Shown: positions 10,944 to 22,071, counted from the first letter of the stretch. The stretch: 64,000 nt of DNA from Venturia oleaginea (GCA_013176395.1 JABMLP010000006.1:372001-436000); one strand, 5' to 3'. A program made the numbers and translations. The notes: generated from the sequence alone by a model not told the origin.

Positions 10944-11201
10944 TTAACCTCTGCAGTCAATACAGTCAAGTCACAGGGTGACACTCGTTCTGCACATTGG
11001 CTCCTATCGTTAAGTTCGTGTTGAATCTACTTCCGAATAACTCTGTTTTGCTCGTTCAGCGTAACACTTACTAATATAAGATCTAAGAGCTAACGTGTTT
11101 CACCACTCACTTGGCCACCCCAACCACTAAATCTCAAGTCATCGTGCGATAAACCTCCCACCAATACAGCTTTTATTAAAATAATTCTAACAATACATTC
11201 T

Positions 11202-13030
11202 TTACGTATTTGGGCATCGATTAATCTTATGACCTTGAATACCGCAGCCACTACATGTTGGTAATGCTCGCTGTCGTACGACGACTTCCTGATCTTGAAC
11301 ACTATCTCTAGAGCTATTTTCGCATCCCTCGACTAAGAACTGACCCTGTTGAGCTTGTAAAACGCCTCCATATGCAATATATCGTCTACGATACTGTTGC
11401 TTCTGTTTTCGTCGTTGGTTCTCTGTACGAAGCTTCCTATTCTCTTCTGCAAGTATTACTGCTGAATTCATTGCGACTTGACATCCTTTGATGTCACGGC
11501 TAGTAGTAACTAATGAAAGGCGTGAGCAGCAATCAGGTATGGACTAAATGTGATAGTGAACTACAGGTAGCTATGTAAATGGGGGCTGGGGGCAAGGCCT
11601 ACTTATAGGTCTTGCTGTGGCCCGTGTACTGTGGCGCCTTGTTAGGTGCTTGAATACTGTGCTTGTTCCAGTAGCCTAGCAAGCCGTCACATTTGATGAG
11701 TTAACCAATTGCTTGACTACTTGGGCTCTGAGATTGGCGATGAAGAAGATTTCGGACGAGCTGAGCCTGCTGCTCAAGCTGAGCTATCGTACGAGGAGTT
11801 TCTGACGTCCACTGTGGCGCTACTCCATGGGGTGTACCTGGTGGTGAGGGCGTTTTGGTAACTGTAAGCGACGAAAGAACGCGCTGCGGGTCGTACGGAA
11901 TAATTCCTGTCTCTTGAAAACCGCTCTTAATATTCTGCTCAGAGAAGATAGTAGGTCGGATGCTTGCATAGATTGATAGAAAGTCCTCTTTATCGATATG
12001 GTGGGTTCCCTGACGAACAAGCTCTTGAACTGCTTGGCCGTAGGAGCGTTTCAAAGGCGAAAAACAGCTTACATCAAGCGGCTGAAGAAGATGGGATGTG
12101 TGTGGCGGCATACAGAGTGTAATAATGTTGTTTGTACAACAATATCCGTCAAACTCTGGTGTTGCGTGACTGTTGTGGCCATCGAGGATAAGGAGACGGT
12201 GAGTACCCTTTGTACGAGATTCTGTATGAGTATTGAAGTGCTTGATCCACTCAAATCCAAGCTCATTAGTTGTCCAGCCATTATCGCTTACAGCAATAAC
12301 CCAATCAGCCGGTAACTGATGATACCAGTTTGATTGATGCACTTTTCCAGGAAGGATAATGAATGGCGGTATCGCCCAGCCTGACGCGTTGATTCCCTCG
12401 ATCGCTGTTGTCCATTCACGATTCCCTGGCTACACGACAGTTGCTCGTCCAACTGTATCTGCACTTGTAACCACCTTTGCAGTCGCAATAACCCCCCATC
12501 ATGAAGCCAGTCTCATCAAAATTGTATGTATCCTCCGTAAGGATACCGAACAATAGACGCATCTCTTCAACGCGCTGAAACCACGCGTTAATTATCACTG
12601 GATCTTCGTATTTTGCACGCTGTGAATGAAATTTGCGATTCCACTTTGTACGAAGCTCAGTTTGAGTGGAGATAAAGCGGGATACCCAGTTCTTCCCAAG
12701 TGGTTGTGGTGGAGGTTCTGTACCACGTTTTTCGAGTAAAACATTTGCCATTTGTCGTACGTCAATAATCTGAGGGGGAAATCCGCGTCGATCAAGGTCC
12801 AGGACCCACTGAACTAGAGTCTGCTCTTCATGTAGTTGTAACTTTCGTTTTTTGTGCTTGGATTCGCTCTGTGGTTTGATGCCTTTGAGACGACGCTGAA
12901 GTGTAGCTCGAGATATATCGTACAACGCTGAGATTTGACGTTGACTTGAATTTTGATTCTTTTGAAAGCTTTGCTTCGCAAAAAGTAATCTAGCCTCTTT
13001 GTGGGCTGATTCAGGCGTTGGTGTTGACAT
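11202..13030 (-). pseudogene. Fot-B transposase, disrupted by stops, a frameshift and a solo LTR
   Basis: The N-terminal part (13030 to about 12490) has HTH_psq and CENP-B-like domains and the first catalytic Asp in YNFDETGFMMG. A run of six C on the plus strand near 12490 marks a one-base frameshift. A stop lies near 12432, and the frame resumes with GNREWTTAIEGINASGW. The second Asp is in LILDGHNSHATPEF and the third in SHLLQPLDVSCF. A TAA at 11703-11701 (CAA in the related Fot-C) is followed by the solo LTR. The same frame then resumes at MNSAVILAEEN with a basic tail and a C-terminal zinc knuckle CSGCGIQGHKINRC. All catalytic residues are visible but no complete protein can be made. Confidence 0.88.
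11492..11691 (-). repeat. Solo LTR nested in Fot-B transposase
   Basis: A 200-bp sequence with TGTCACGG at the left and CCGTCACA at the right, i.e. an LTR in minus orientation starting TGTGACGG. It is flanked by the 5-bp direct repeat TTTGA (11487-11491 and 11692-11696), the expected gypsy target duplication. Removing it with one TTTGA restores the transposase frame across the site (LIKGCQVAMNSA), matching LVKGCQIAMQGA in Fot-C. It arose by recombination between the two LTRs of a full element. Confidence 0.9.
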
Positions 13031-13114
13031 TATCGCAATTATTGTACGAAGAGAATGGACTTTTTGATGGGGTGGCCCACTGAGTGGTGAAACACGTTAT
13101 TTGCGCTAAGACTC

Positions 13115-13576
13115 TGTTACGGAAACTGTCACGTGGAACGTTTAGTGACATGTATGGCGCGTTCCCTTTATGATTGGTAAGTTGTTACACGGGATCGGGA
13201 GGATCACGTGAACGCTCGAGTCTTGGCAAAGCGAGCGCTCGATTGCGAGCGCCTCGAGCGCAGCATTTCTTAGGATATGGATCTCTATATATAGGACGAG
13301 ACTCTGCTCCCTCAGTGTCTCGTATCTTCACTCTCTAGTTACTTAGCACATTTCACGACTCTTATATCTTGCAAGCTTCGCTTCACTTGTTTGATACGAT
13401 ACTGTCGCCCTGGACCACTTGAACCCTACTGTACGGGTTAGCCATATCCAGCTAGATTACTTTGAGCCATAGCCTCTGCGTAACAGATTCTCTGTAAGTA
13501 GAGCTATAATACGAGATATACATAGATCTTAGTAGAAAGAGGTCTAATTTATAGGATATGAAACCTTTCCGTAACC
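13115..13576 (+). repeat. Candidate solo LTR, copia-like ends
   Basis: Starts TGTTACGGAAACTG and ends GAAACCTTTCCGTAACC, so the ends are inverted (TTACGGAAA / TTTCCGTAA). It contains a TATA-like TCTATATATAGG at 13287-13298 followed by a pyrimidine-rich stretch, as in an LTR promoter. Flanking GACTC and GACTG nearly agree as a 5-bp TSD if the right end is set at 13578. No coding region of such an element is present. The call rests on termini only. Confidence 0.4.
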
Positions 13577-16390
13577 GGACTGTCAAGATGGACAGGAACG
13601 TAAATAGTATTTTAATCTGAATTAGTTGACTTCACGAGCTGATAATAGCCACCCCACCACGTTTCTCGCTGCTTTTCGTGTAGACAACATCCCCAAAAGA
13701 TTCTTCAAATTTCGCTTTCATCGGCGTAAATTTTCCCCCCCTTTTTGGAGTCTCGGTAACAACAGGAGCTGAGGGGGCGAGAAAATCTTGGGTTCGTACA
13801 CTAGTGCACTCGGATGTATGAGCAAATAACTTTCCGAACAAAGTAATGAAGAGTAGAAGCGAAGCGATAGTGAAGCTGTTTTTGGAGTGGCGAGGAAAGA
13901 TGGGAAGGTGTTGGTGCAATTATCGGCGTTTGACATTAAGACGTGGAATGTGATGGGGTTTGAGAAGGTTGATGTGGGGGTTGCTAAAATTGTACCGTTG
14001 ATTAGGGAAAGGGGGACTTAGCTGGGTGGCGTTGACACTCATGCAGGATAGAGAAGCCAGGGATTATGTTCTTGCTGTGGGTCCTTATGGAGTTGGGCGC
14101 TTCTGGCACAAGTGGTAAATTTGTCCGATTGTATTTTCCCCCGAGCCAGGTGACAGTCTACTTCTTGACTGTAGGAATCATGGCTCTATTTAATTTGAAA
14201 ATTTGAATCAGGGTTGGAAATGTTGGTGCCCACTACGTTATGAGAAATTTGCCGGTGGAGACGGTGGCGTACTCATTGAAATGAGAAGAATGAATTACTT
14301 TTACCTTTTATCACTTGCCTACTTGGGCAAGGACGCTCGCGATGTATCGAGGATGCTATCGTATCGTGATTGAGATCGGATTGCTCTATTTCTCCACCTT
14401 ACTTGGCGTAACGTTTCAACCTAGTCCAGGCGCATGTAACCATAAGCCAGGTGAGTTTGCCATATGTAAGCCCGGGGAGTGGGTAATATTTCTAGTACTT
14501 CCACGTGAGCCAGATACCAGGGGCATGAGTACTTCTACCAATACTTGAAAGATGATTTACCATCAAGTCTTACCCCACTGACCGATATGGGGATGATGAG
14601 CTGTTTTTGTCCCGTCGCCAGTCATTCAGAGGACCTTGTGAACTTCCGACTCTATTGTGATTGCTTTTTGATTGCTATCTTCCTCCTCTTTCCTCAGTTA
14701 TTCCAAGTAGTCATTGCGAATCAACCAGCAATGATGTGGGATGCAGCGGCTAGTGATTTCGGAGGTTCGGAAACGCCAACTGCTGGGTTTAAAGAAAGAT
14801 CTGCGTGGGTGTTGAGGAACTTTGCCGCTGGTAATCGATTTCCTTATCGAGCAGAGGGCGAGAGGAATAAGGACTCGACTCCACGTGGAGTAAGCATATG
14901 GTGGAGTAAGCATATGGTAGAGTAAGCATATGGTGGAGTTAGCATGAGGAATGCGTCTGAATATAGCCGATGTCTGGTGATCGAGAATGGTACTATATGC
15001 TCATATACAATCATATGTGGAGGTGGAATTTGGATACCCACCAACAATCTCGAGTATATTTCGCGACGGATTATAGTGGCGGTGAGATGGTTGATCTCCT
15101 GCAATTTAGTACCCGTCCCTTTTGACCCTAAAGTTTGACGTTACCCGCTCGATCTTAACGTCCTACGCCCGGTACTTCTTACCCATGTCTTCAGCCTTGC
15201 GGGATGTGAAACTTCGAACACAAGAGTGCACAGAGTTTCGTGGGGAACACTCTCGGACGTCTATATTGACGGTGCAATTGTTCTAAGCACATTGAAAACC
15301 TGGCTCAGGGTCCTGGAACCCTATCACCATCTTTTGAATTATTAAAGTCCAGGACAGGTGAGAACGAAGTGTCAGCAGTTCTAAACGGTTGTAAATAAGA
15401 ACGTACCCACCAATGGGCATCTTGCGATGTCACGGCCCGCGGTCTGTTGTCAGAACCGGCGCAAAGGTTGGAGTAGGCTGCTTTGATCTTATACCGCTCT
15501 CTATCTTCAGACACGAGGTTGCGCGTTTTCAACTTAACCTTCAAGAGCGTTAGTTGTGGCGTTTTGAAGGACACTACTTTTGCTTGAGCCCACGAATAAT
15601 ACAGTACCAAACCATTTGTCAAAAGTTACTAGCTGTCACTCCGTAGTACGGGATGGGTTTGTCAAGTCGCGCATGGGTTCGGATATAAACCCGCGTCGGA
15701 CGTCATCTCAGTGCTGGCTAAAAATGGCTTTTGGCCTTTCGGGAGTCCGATAGAGCTTTCGGTCACTCGGACGGCCAGGTGTTTTGGGTGATACTTCGGA
15801 CGACATGGCACGGCGATCCTTTCGGCAGCTGTTTGGGTTCGTAGGCTGTTCCATTAGATGAAGCATGGGTATTTGACACCGCAATCAGGCACCGGAGCAA
15901 TCCCGTGGTGTTGCGATGGGAGCAAGGCGCATGAGTGCGATCAGGAATGTGAAGTGCCGGTCATGGACATGATGAGGATGAGTGGAGCCTGAAGCCTCGG
16001 AGGAATGTGTCATGGTACAGTTCATATAGTTAGTTTGAAGCTCTTACTTTGATAGCAAGTCAACGGGTGAGGATCTAGCCTGAGGGGTCGAGAACTCCAT
16101 CGGTGTCTAAATAATGCCTGTTCAGATCAATCGGGCTCATCATGGACAATCATCCGAGTGTTGCTCATTTATGAAAGAATCGATGCAAAGTGTCAAGTCA
16201 ATTAAAAGCACAGCACACCGACATCGACTGTGAGTCGGTAGCGATGCCTTGGGCGATCTTGCACGGTCGTCGAGCCACGGGCAGTGGCATGATATTCTGG
16301 TAACGTGGGGGAGGGGCTCCTGCGGTGACATTGGGCGCATCGGGCGCCGTCCGGTTAATTATCGCAAAGACCTGATGAGTTGATGAGGGT
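13577..16390. other. Gene-poor region, no supported gene
   Basis: Several short open frames exist here but none shows a recognised domain, and frames do not connect. One short plus-strand stretch (about 13900-14020, containing TWNVMGFEKVDVGVAKIVP) looks protein-like and may be the C-terminal relic of a lost gene. A minus-strand frame at 13632-13919 has a hydrophobic N-terminal stretch but no known motif. A 16-bp tandem repeat lies at 14885-14948. The remainder shows nothing I can name. Confidence 0.5.
14885..14948. repeat. 16-bp tandem repeat, four copies
   Basis: Unit GTGGAGTAAGCATATG at 14885, 14901, 14917 and 14933; copies 1 and 2 are identical, copy 3 has one change and copy 4 several. 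No coding context is apparent. Confidence 0.9.
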
Positions 16391-17063
16391 TAGGTGTGGC
16401 GATGGCGATGGAGATGGCATGGTGGCCGAACACGAGAAATGTCCCTTTCTATCAGAAAACAGAAAGGGTAGCATATAGGAGTGTGCTATGGACTATGAAG
16501 CTGAAGATGGGCCTGAGGCTGCACGAGATGCAGCTGGTACGAGTAGGTACGGTACGAGTAGTACGAGGGACGGAATACCTGCACCCAGGAATAGTACTTG
16601 GTACAGCTATTTCGCAGAGGTCATCTGCTCCGAGTCTGCGCTCTGCAACCCGTGGACTGCGCGACAGCATTGCTGCACCATGCCCCCAAGCATCGAGGTC
16701 GCCGTCGCCGTCGCCGTCGCCATCAGTCTCTCCGTCCTAGTCACCTCCACTCGTTTGCTCTGCTCCTGCTCCTGCGCCTGCACGCACCTGCACCTGCAAT
16801 CCAATAACTTTCCCCTGCCTAGGATCTCTTCGTACCGCCCAAACCTGGGAATCCTGCACCCCGGTCCCAGCCGCCCTTCATCCTCTCCGGGAACCCGACC
16901 CCCACGGCCAATCGTCCTTTTCCAATCCTAGCGCAGATAAACTTTGCGTCTCTTCCCCAGATTCTGCTCTTCTTCCTAGGACGTCCAGACGTCTCAAGAG
17001 GAAGAGTTGTTGAAGACCTCATCTCCATCCTCGACCCTCGATCCAAAGCACCCGCAGCCTACC
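16391..17063 (+). promoter_or_regulatory. Promoter and 5' leader region of the bHLH gene
   Basis: The region upstream of the start at 17064 is pyrimidine-rich after about 16730 (TCTCCGTCCTAGTCACCTCC and similar CT blocks), typical of fungal leaders. It contains a GTCGCC hexamer-type tandem run near 16698-16725. I saw no clear TATA box and no CACGTG site, so autoregulation by the encoded bHLH protein is not supported by this stretch. Confidence 0.4.
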
Positions 17064-19217
17064 ATGGCTACCAACCGACGCCAACCCTCGTGGCCGCCCT
17101 CAGAGCCCTACACCGCTTTGACTCCAATGGGTACCCAAGCCTTCACGAATCTCGGCGACTTGGACGTCAACGTCGACTTCGACTTCGACTTCCTCAATGA
17201 CTTTGATCATCCGGATGGCGGCGAACACAATGGAAAACTTGTCGACGACATTGATCCAAACCTGTTCTCGTCGTCAGCACAGCAGCAGCATGCCGTCCAG
17301 GCCACACACGCCTCCTCTGCCTCGCTCACCATGGCTCAAGGCTCGCCAATGTTCGATATGGGCATGCATATGAATTACAGCATGCGGAATGGTGAGCCTT
17401 TCAATGACATGCAAAATGGTCACAATGCTCTGGGACTTCGTCAAATGGTTCCTCCAACGCCAAACAGCGTCGAGGTGCACGCCAGCGCAGCCCGCTACAT
17501 GCACCAAATGGACGCTCAATCGTGTGCCATGATGGACCCCTACCAAATGTCCAAGTCGGAGACGGTGAGTGTGGCGCCAAATTACTATCAGTTCAACAAC
17601 TCATACCGACAGATGGCCAACTTCACGCCGCTTGGAACTCCTGCTGTCACTCCGCACGAGTTCATGAACCATGAGTACACCGTGCCGAGTGGATACTTCA
17701 GTCCTCTGGCTTCGCCTATGCTGGATAGCCAACCTAGAAATGGTCACCATACATCGGCAAGCTCTGCCGCGACATCGTCCCCTATCGACCATGAAGTAGC
17801 TATGATTGGAGATTCGGCACCACAGGCAGAACCTGTTACCAAGAAACCATTCAAGAAGGCATCACGCACGCCGCGTGTGGGCGGAAACCGCAAAGTTGCC
17901 CAGTCACCCATCCAAAAGCCCCAGCGCAAGAAATCAACCATCTCCGCTATACAGTCGAGGGACATGAATGAGCTATTGGAGGCAACGCAACACTCTCATC
18001 TTTCTCCAGTCTCTCCAAGAAACTCTCACATACCCCATGGCTATAGTACCAGTTCGGGGTCGATATCTCCAGAGCCCCTGACCGAAGTGATGGGACCGCC
18101 ACCGAAGCCTGCATCAGCAAAGCCAAGCCCAGCCATTCTCGGCAAATCGCCAAATTTTACGGTTAGGGGACACCCGAATAGTCCCGCAACTCCGGCGTCG
18201 TTGATGCGTTTGCAGCCGAACGGAGAGGTCATAGGCGCTATCGCAGTGCCTTCTCCGATCCATCAGACTCAAACTGACGTACCAATGTTAGAGGAACTTG
18301 CCCTGCCAGAGGCCGTGATCTCCACCCATATGCGACCCAGTGTCCCGAAGATTGACACAGCAAATACGCGCGGAGATGCCACTCCACGCATGGGAGCTCG
18401 GAAAGGATCAAGGACTGGCGTTCATACACCGATCGTGCCCTCTGGCCCAATAACGGCAAGACCTAGTCCCATCACCAGTGCTCTAATGTCGCCTATCAAT
18501 GGCTCAGCTAGCCCTGTCATTTCCAAGCAGGGTTCCAAGACCAGGATCACCAAGAAGCGAGGAAGCATGTCCAGTAGTGTCCAGACGAGCCCTGCTATTC
18601 GGCCAAAGATTTCGGGTTCGCCAAATATCCAGCCGTTGCTGCCAGGCGGAGGGCCAGGAGCCCTGAATGAGAAGGAGCGGACCTCTTTTCTAGCTTCCCG
18701 TTCCAACTACCAAAACTTGATCGAGGGTACCAATATTCCAGGCGTATCGTATCCATCGGATCTGCCAAAACAGCTCACAAGTAAGCGTACAAGCCATAAA
18801 ATCGCCGAGCAAGGCCGCCGCCAGCGTATCAATATTGCCCTTCAGAAGATGCAACAGCTTCTGCCAAAATCTTTACCAGGAGACAAAAAGGGCTCGAACG
18901 ATGACGAAGATGATGACGACGAGGATGATGATAATGGTGGGAAGCGCAAAGGCAGCGGCAACGGCGGCGGGAAGGGTGCTGGAAACTCCAAGGCGGCGAC
19001 TGTGGAAAGCGCGATCGTCTATATCGAACAGCTCCAACTCCAGAAGAAGCAGCGGGACGATGAGAATGCTGCTCACGAGCAATGGGTTTCTGAGCAAGTC
19101 TCCGTCCGAAAGGAGCTTGCCGAGCTGAAGCAGAGAGTCAAAGAACTGGAGCAGAAGTTAGCTGCTGCTGCCAACAAGGAGGTCAAGTCTGCTTCCATTG
19201 CCGACGAGAAAGATTGA
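17064..19217 (+). CDS. nuc-1: bHLH transcription factor, phosphorus acquisition regulator type (NUC-1/PHO4-like)
   Basis: A single-exon ORF of 717 residues. The ATG at 17064 (context CTACCATGG) is preferred to an in-frame ATG 19 codons upstream because of its better context. The N-terminus is acidic and aromatic (DVNVDFDFDFLNDF, near residue 35), as in activation domains. The middle is Ser/Pro-rich and low in complexity. A basic region (KRTSHKIAEQGRRQRIN, about residue 575) leads into helix 1 (ALQKMQQLLPKSLP). The loop is very long and acidic, then Gly/Lys-rich, and is followed by helix 2 (KAATVESAIVYIEQLQLQ) and a coiled coil of about 45 residues. The SHK..EQ.RR pattern matches PHO4/NUC-1 proteins, which activate phosphatase and phosphate-transporter genes in low phosphate. 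The exact orthologue is inferred. Confidence 0.85.
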   Translation: MATNRRQPSWPPSEPYTALTPMGTQAFTNLGDLDVNVDFDFDFLNDFDHPDGGEHNGKLVDDIDPNLFSSSAQQQHAVQATHASSASLTMAQGSPMFDMGMHMNYSMRNGEPFNDMQNGHNALGLRQMVPPTPNSVEVHASAARYMHQMDAQSCAMMDPYQMSKSETVSVAPNYYQFNNSYRQMANFTPLGTPAVTPHEFMNHEYTVPSGYFSPLASPMLDSQPRNGHHTSASSAATSSPIDHEVAMIGDSAPQAEPVTKKPFKKASRTPRVGGNRKVAQSPIQKPQRKKSTISAIQSRDMNELLEATQHSHLSPVSPRNSHIPHGYSTSSGSISPEPLTEVMGPPPKPASAKPSPAILGKSPNFTVRGHPNSPATPASLMRLQPNGEVIGAIAVPSPIHQTQTDVPMLEELALPEAVISTHMRPSVPKIDTANTRGDATPRMGARKGSRTGVHTPIVPSGPITARPSPITSALMSPINGSASPVISKQGSKTRITKKRGSMSSSVQTSPAIRPKISGSPNIQPLLPGGGPGALNEKERTSFLASRSNYQNLIEGTNIPGVSYPSDLPKQLTSKRTSHKIAEQGRRQRINIALQKMQQLLPKSLPGDKKGSNDDEDDDDEDDDNGGKRKGSGNGGGKGAGNSKAATVESAIVYIEQLQLQKKQRDDENAAHEQWVSEQVSVRKELAELKQRVKELEQKLAAAANKEVKSASIADEKD

Positions 19218-19954
19218 AAGAGGTGCGAGAGATCAACGCTGTCGATGTCGACTGCCATGATTGAACACTTTTGAAGCTTCGGCTCCTTGGTATTGGGAGC
19301 TGTCGCATATCTCTTTCGAAGATCGCATATCGACCATCCGTATCATTTTCGAACACATCGAATTTCGCTATCGAGTATGTCGGCCTCACGATTAATCTGA
19401 GGGACGACGAGCACGGCTGGCCAAGAACATGTTGAAGACCGCATTACGACTCACCACACGAAAAAGGCGAAGGGTAGGCGACTGTGGAAGGAAAAGTATT
19501 ATTCCACTCTCTTTTTATTACTTTTGTTCTAAATTGGGGATGCCTCGGATCTAGGTGATGATTTACACGTAGACATCTGTATTGGTTTCTTCTTGTGTTC
19601 TGGATATACCCTTTCTCAACGGCGTAGAAGATTTGGTTTGGGGATCATGAGCGGTTAATGTTTGTCTTCAGGGCCACGCGTCAAGTGCTGATGCCATGCA
19701 GTCCCATACTTGTCAGTGTGGTGGTGCTGTCACTTCTCTTCTTAGGCCAAACCGGCCGCCGCAATATTGGTATTATAATGCTTGCTCGCTAGAGGGTTAG
19801 GCTTGAGCATTCTTGATATTTGTAGCTTATCAATTGACCCCCTGTTTTCCACTTGCAGCCGTTTGGCTTCCTCTACGACAGGCCTTCAATTCATGTCTGC
19901 TACTGCTTCGAATTGGAAGGATTCTAGCTGGGATCACTTGGTAAAATTGCTATA
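19218..19954. other. 3' flank of the bHLH gene; no gene seen
   Basis: Holds the 3' UTR and spacer up to the Fot element. T-rich runs near 19505-19530 could serve as 3' end signals. No ORF with a recognisable product. Confidence 0.5.
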
Positions 19955-21796
19955 ACGTAATCCACCATCGAGCGGTACACACCACCGAGCGGTACACATT
20001 TTCGTATCCTCATCAATTACTCTATTATGCACCAATAAATCTCTCATTTTTAAATATTCTTATCTATATTTCTGACAGTTGATTGCAAAATGGTCACCAC
20101 TGCGCCAAATAAAACAAGTAATTACAATGTTCTCCTCTTCATTTGGTGGCTCTTCCTCAATATAAGGCTCTTGATCAACCTGGTTACTGCTGATAACCGA
20201 AGCTTCTTTAGAAAGTTGAAGTAAGCTTGAGCCCTCTGCAACAGTTAAAGCGCTTGATTGACTAATATATCTCCTTTTTAGTTGCCTCTTTCGCTTCCGC
20301 CTCTCATTTGCAGCCCTTAATTTCTCATTTTCCGCAGCTAGTAAAGCGGCGCCTTGCATCGCGATCTGGCAGCCCTTGACAAGCTGATTAAGGGCCTGAC
20401 CTGTTGGTCTTGGTGGACTTTTTGAACGTCTCTTAAGATAGCCTTTGATTGTAGCTACCTGCAGCTCTAACTGGGTTAGATTCTGAGGTGTTTCTGGTTG
20501 CCATTGCTCTTGGTTTGCGGCCAAGGGCGCTGTAGGGGTAGATGGCCTAATCAGGATGGTTGAAAGTACCTGATCTGGATCAAAAGGTACGAGACCGGCA
20601 GCAGTGAAGCTGCGTTGAATATTGCTTAGTGTGAGGGCACTAATTCGAGAAATTTTAAAGACGTGAAGGAACTCAATTTTGTCGATATGATTTATGCCAA
20701 GCCTCATATATTCAGAGACTTGGTGGCCGTAGGTACGCTTGAGGACCGAAAAACAACCAATATCGAGAGGTTGAAGAAGATGTGATGAATGCGATGGCAT
20801 ACAAAGAGTAATAATCATCCGGTCTGCACAAAATTGATCAAATTCTGGCGTTGCGTGGCTGCCGTGGCCATCCACAATTACTAGTCGATAACTACCAACC
20901 TTTCTTGCAGCTGTATTTGGCTCGAAAACCTCTTTTAACCAATGTAATCCAAGCTTGTCATTAGTCCATCCATTTTTACTCAAAGAGATTGTCCAATCAG
21001 GCGGTAGATTGTTGTTTTCGTACCAAGATGATATATGTACCTTGCCTTTGAAGATCACCATCGGCGGGAGGCTCCAACCCAGCGCATTGATCGATTCGAT
21101 TGCCGTAACCCATTCGCGATCGCCAGGCTGTAATTGAGGGGGTCTGCCACCCCTATCTGAGGCAGTAACTACGCGTGAGGTACTTGCAAGGCCCATTGCA
21201 AAGCCAGTTTCGTCGAAGTTGTAGATATCGTTATTGAGGATGCCGTATTTGGCGATTGTGTTTTGTACAAGCCGAAACCAGGCCCCAAAAAGGGCTGGAT
21301 CTTCGCATCTTGCCCTTTGATTATCGTAGCTGCGTGAATATCGCAATTTGAGGCTAGGGCGGCGGTTGATGTATCGCTGAGGCTAATTGACACCGATTTT
21401 GCAATCTGAGCCTACACGCTGCTCGGGTACGATTTTTGCCGCATCGCGTACCCCAGTAACGGTCAGTGGATAACCTCTTCCATCCATAGATAGTATCCAA
21501 TGCTCAACGACCTCCTCTTCCGTATCCGTAAGCTTTTGGCAATTTGGGCGCGAATCGACGCGTGAAGCGCGTCCGCGAAGGCGGGAGGCAAGGGAAGTAA
21601 ATGCGACAGAATAGGCATCAGCGGCCTTTCGAATACTTGGAAAATGGCCTTTCAACTAAGCGTCATGAGCAAGGAGTAGTTGACCCTCTTTCTGGGCCTT
21701 TATATTGACTAGTTGTGGTGGCATTGTGGGTTAATCGATGAGGATACGAAAATGTGTACCGCTCGGTGGTGTCTACCGCTCGATGGTGGATTACGT
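19955..21796 (-). mobile_element. Fot/pogo DNA transposon with ~60-bp near-identical TIRs (Fot-C)
   Basis: The ends are inverted copies of about 60 bp (ACGTAATCCACCATCGAGCG... to ...CGTATCCTCATC) with a single mismatch. Inside each arm the motif CACCxxCGAGCGGT is repeated twice. TA flanks both sides (19953-19954 and 21797-21798). At 1842 bp it is of full Fot length. The near-perfect TIRs indicate a young insertion, although the transposase has two stop codons. Confidence 0.95.
20060..21724 (-). pseudogene. Fot-C transposase with two in-frame stops
   Basis: One continuous frame of 555 codons from ATG at 21724 is interrupted only by TAG codons at about 21658-21656 and 21385-21383. The second replaces the Trp of a conserved GINW seen in Fot-E, i.e. 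TGG>TAG, compatible with RIP. The order is HTH_psq, CENP-B-like domain, then DDE with YNFDETGFAMG, IVDGHGSHATPEF and SHLLQPLDIGCF, so all three acidic residues are present. A basic segment (ANERRKRKRQLKRR) follows. The C-terminal knuckle is degenerate: CFIWRSGDHFAINC has Trp in place of the second Cys. An inactive copy, but the least decayed in sequence. Confidence 0.9.
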
Positions 21797-21816
21797 TATA
21801 AAGAAAGCCTAATAAG

Positions 21817-22071
21817 TGTCACGGGGCGGGTTCGGGTATTAGGAGGAAGGAGCAGCAGCAGGAAAAGGTATCATTCAACAGGCTATATACGAACTGGCAG
21901 GCAAACCAACAGGCAGGTTTAACGACAGGACGTAGCTCAAAGAGCTACGAATTGGTTGAAGCCTCGCAGGCTTTAAAACCTTTTCTCGGCAGAACTACGG
22001 TTCTGTCTTGATCACGTGCCGTGGGGCCACCCCAACGGCGGGAAAGACTTGTCCGCGGTCGTACCGTGACA
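21817..22071 (-). repeat. Solo LTR, family S, copy 1
   Basis: A 255-bp sequence starting TGTCACGG and ending CCGTGACA, about 90% identical by eye to 50932-51185. No coding DNA adjoins it. The flanking pentamers (ATAAG and CGTTA) do not match, so one side has been rearranged or recombined. The orientation is arbitrary because both ends are inverted copies. Confidence 0.85.

Larger units (their letters stand above)
11093..13097 (-). mobile_element. Fot/pogo DNA transposon with TIRs and TA target duplication (Fot-B)
   Basis: The left end reads ACGTGTTTCACCACTCACTT and the right end is its inverted copy with two mismatches over about 30 bp. Both ends are flanked by TA (11091-11092 and 13098-13099), the Tc1/mariner-superfamily target. 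The transposase is on the minus strand. A 200-bp solo LTR (11492-11691) sits inside it; without the LTR the element is about 1.8 kb, the normal Fot length. Confidence 0.92.

Noticed and set aside
13632..13919. 95-codon minus-strand ORF with a hydrophobic N-terminus, considered as a small secreted protein
   Set aside because: No clear signal cleavage site, no Cys pattern, no intron and no neighbours supporting it. Left as unassigned.
14885..14948. Regular 16-bp repeats, considered as a CRISPR-like array
   Set aside because: The units are contiguous without spacers, and the genome is eukaryotic.
16488..16931. 147-codon ORF upstream of the bHLH gene
   Set aside because: Low complexity, no motif, and inside the CT-rich leader region; more likely untranslated.
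17007..17063. Upstream in-frame ATG for the bHLH gene
   Set aside because: The context at 17064 (CTACCATGG) is stronger, and the 19 extra residues are low-complexity leader-like sequence.
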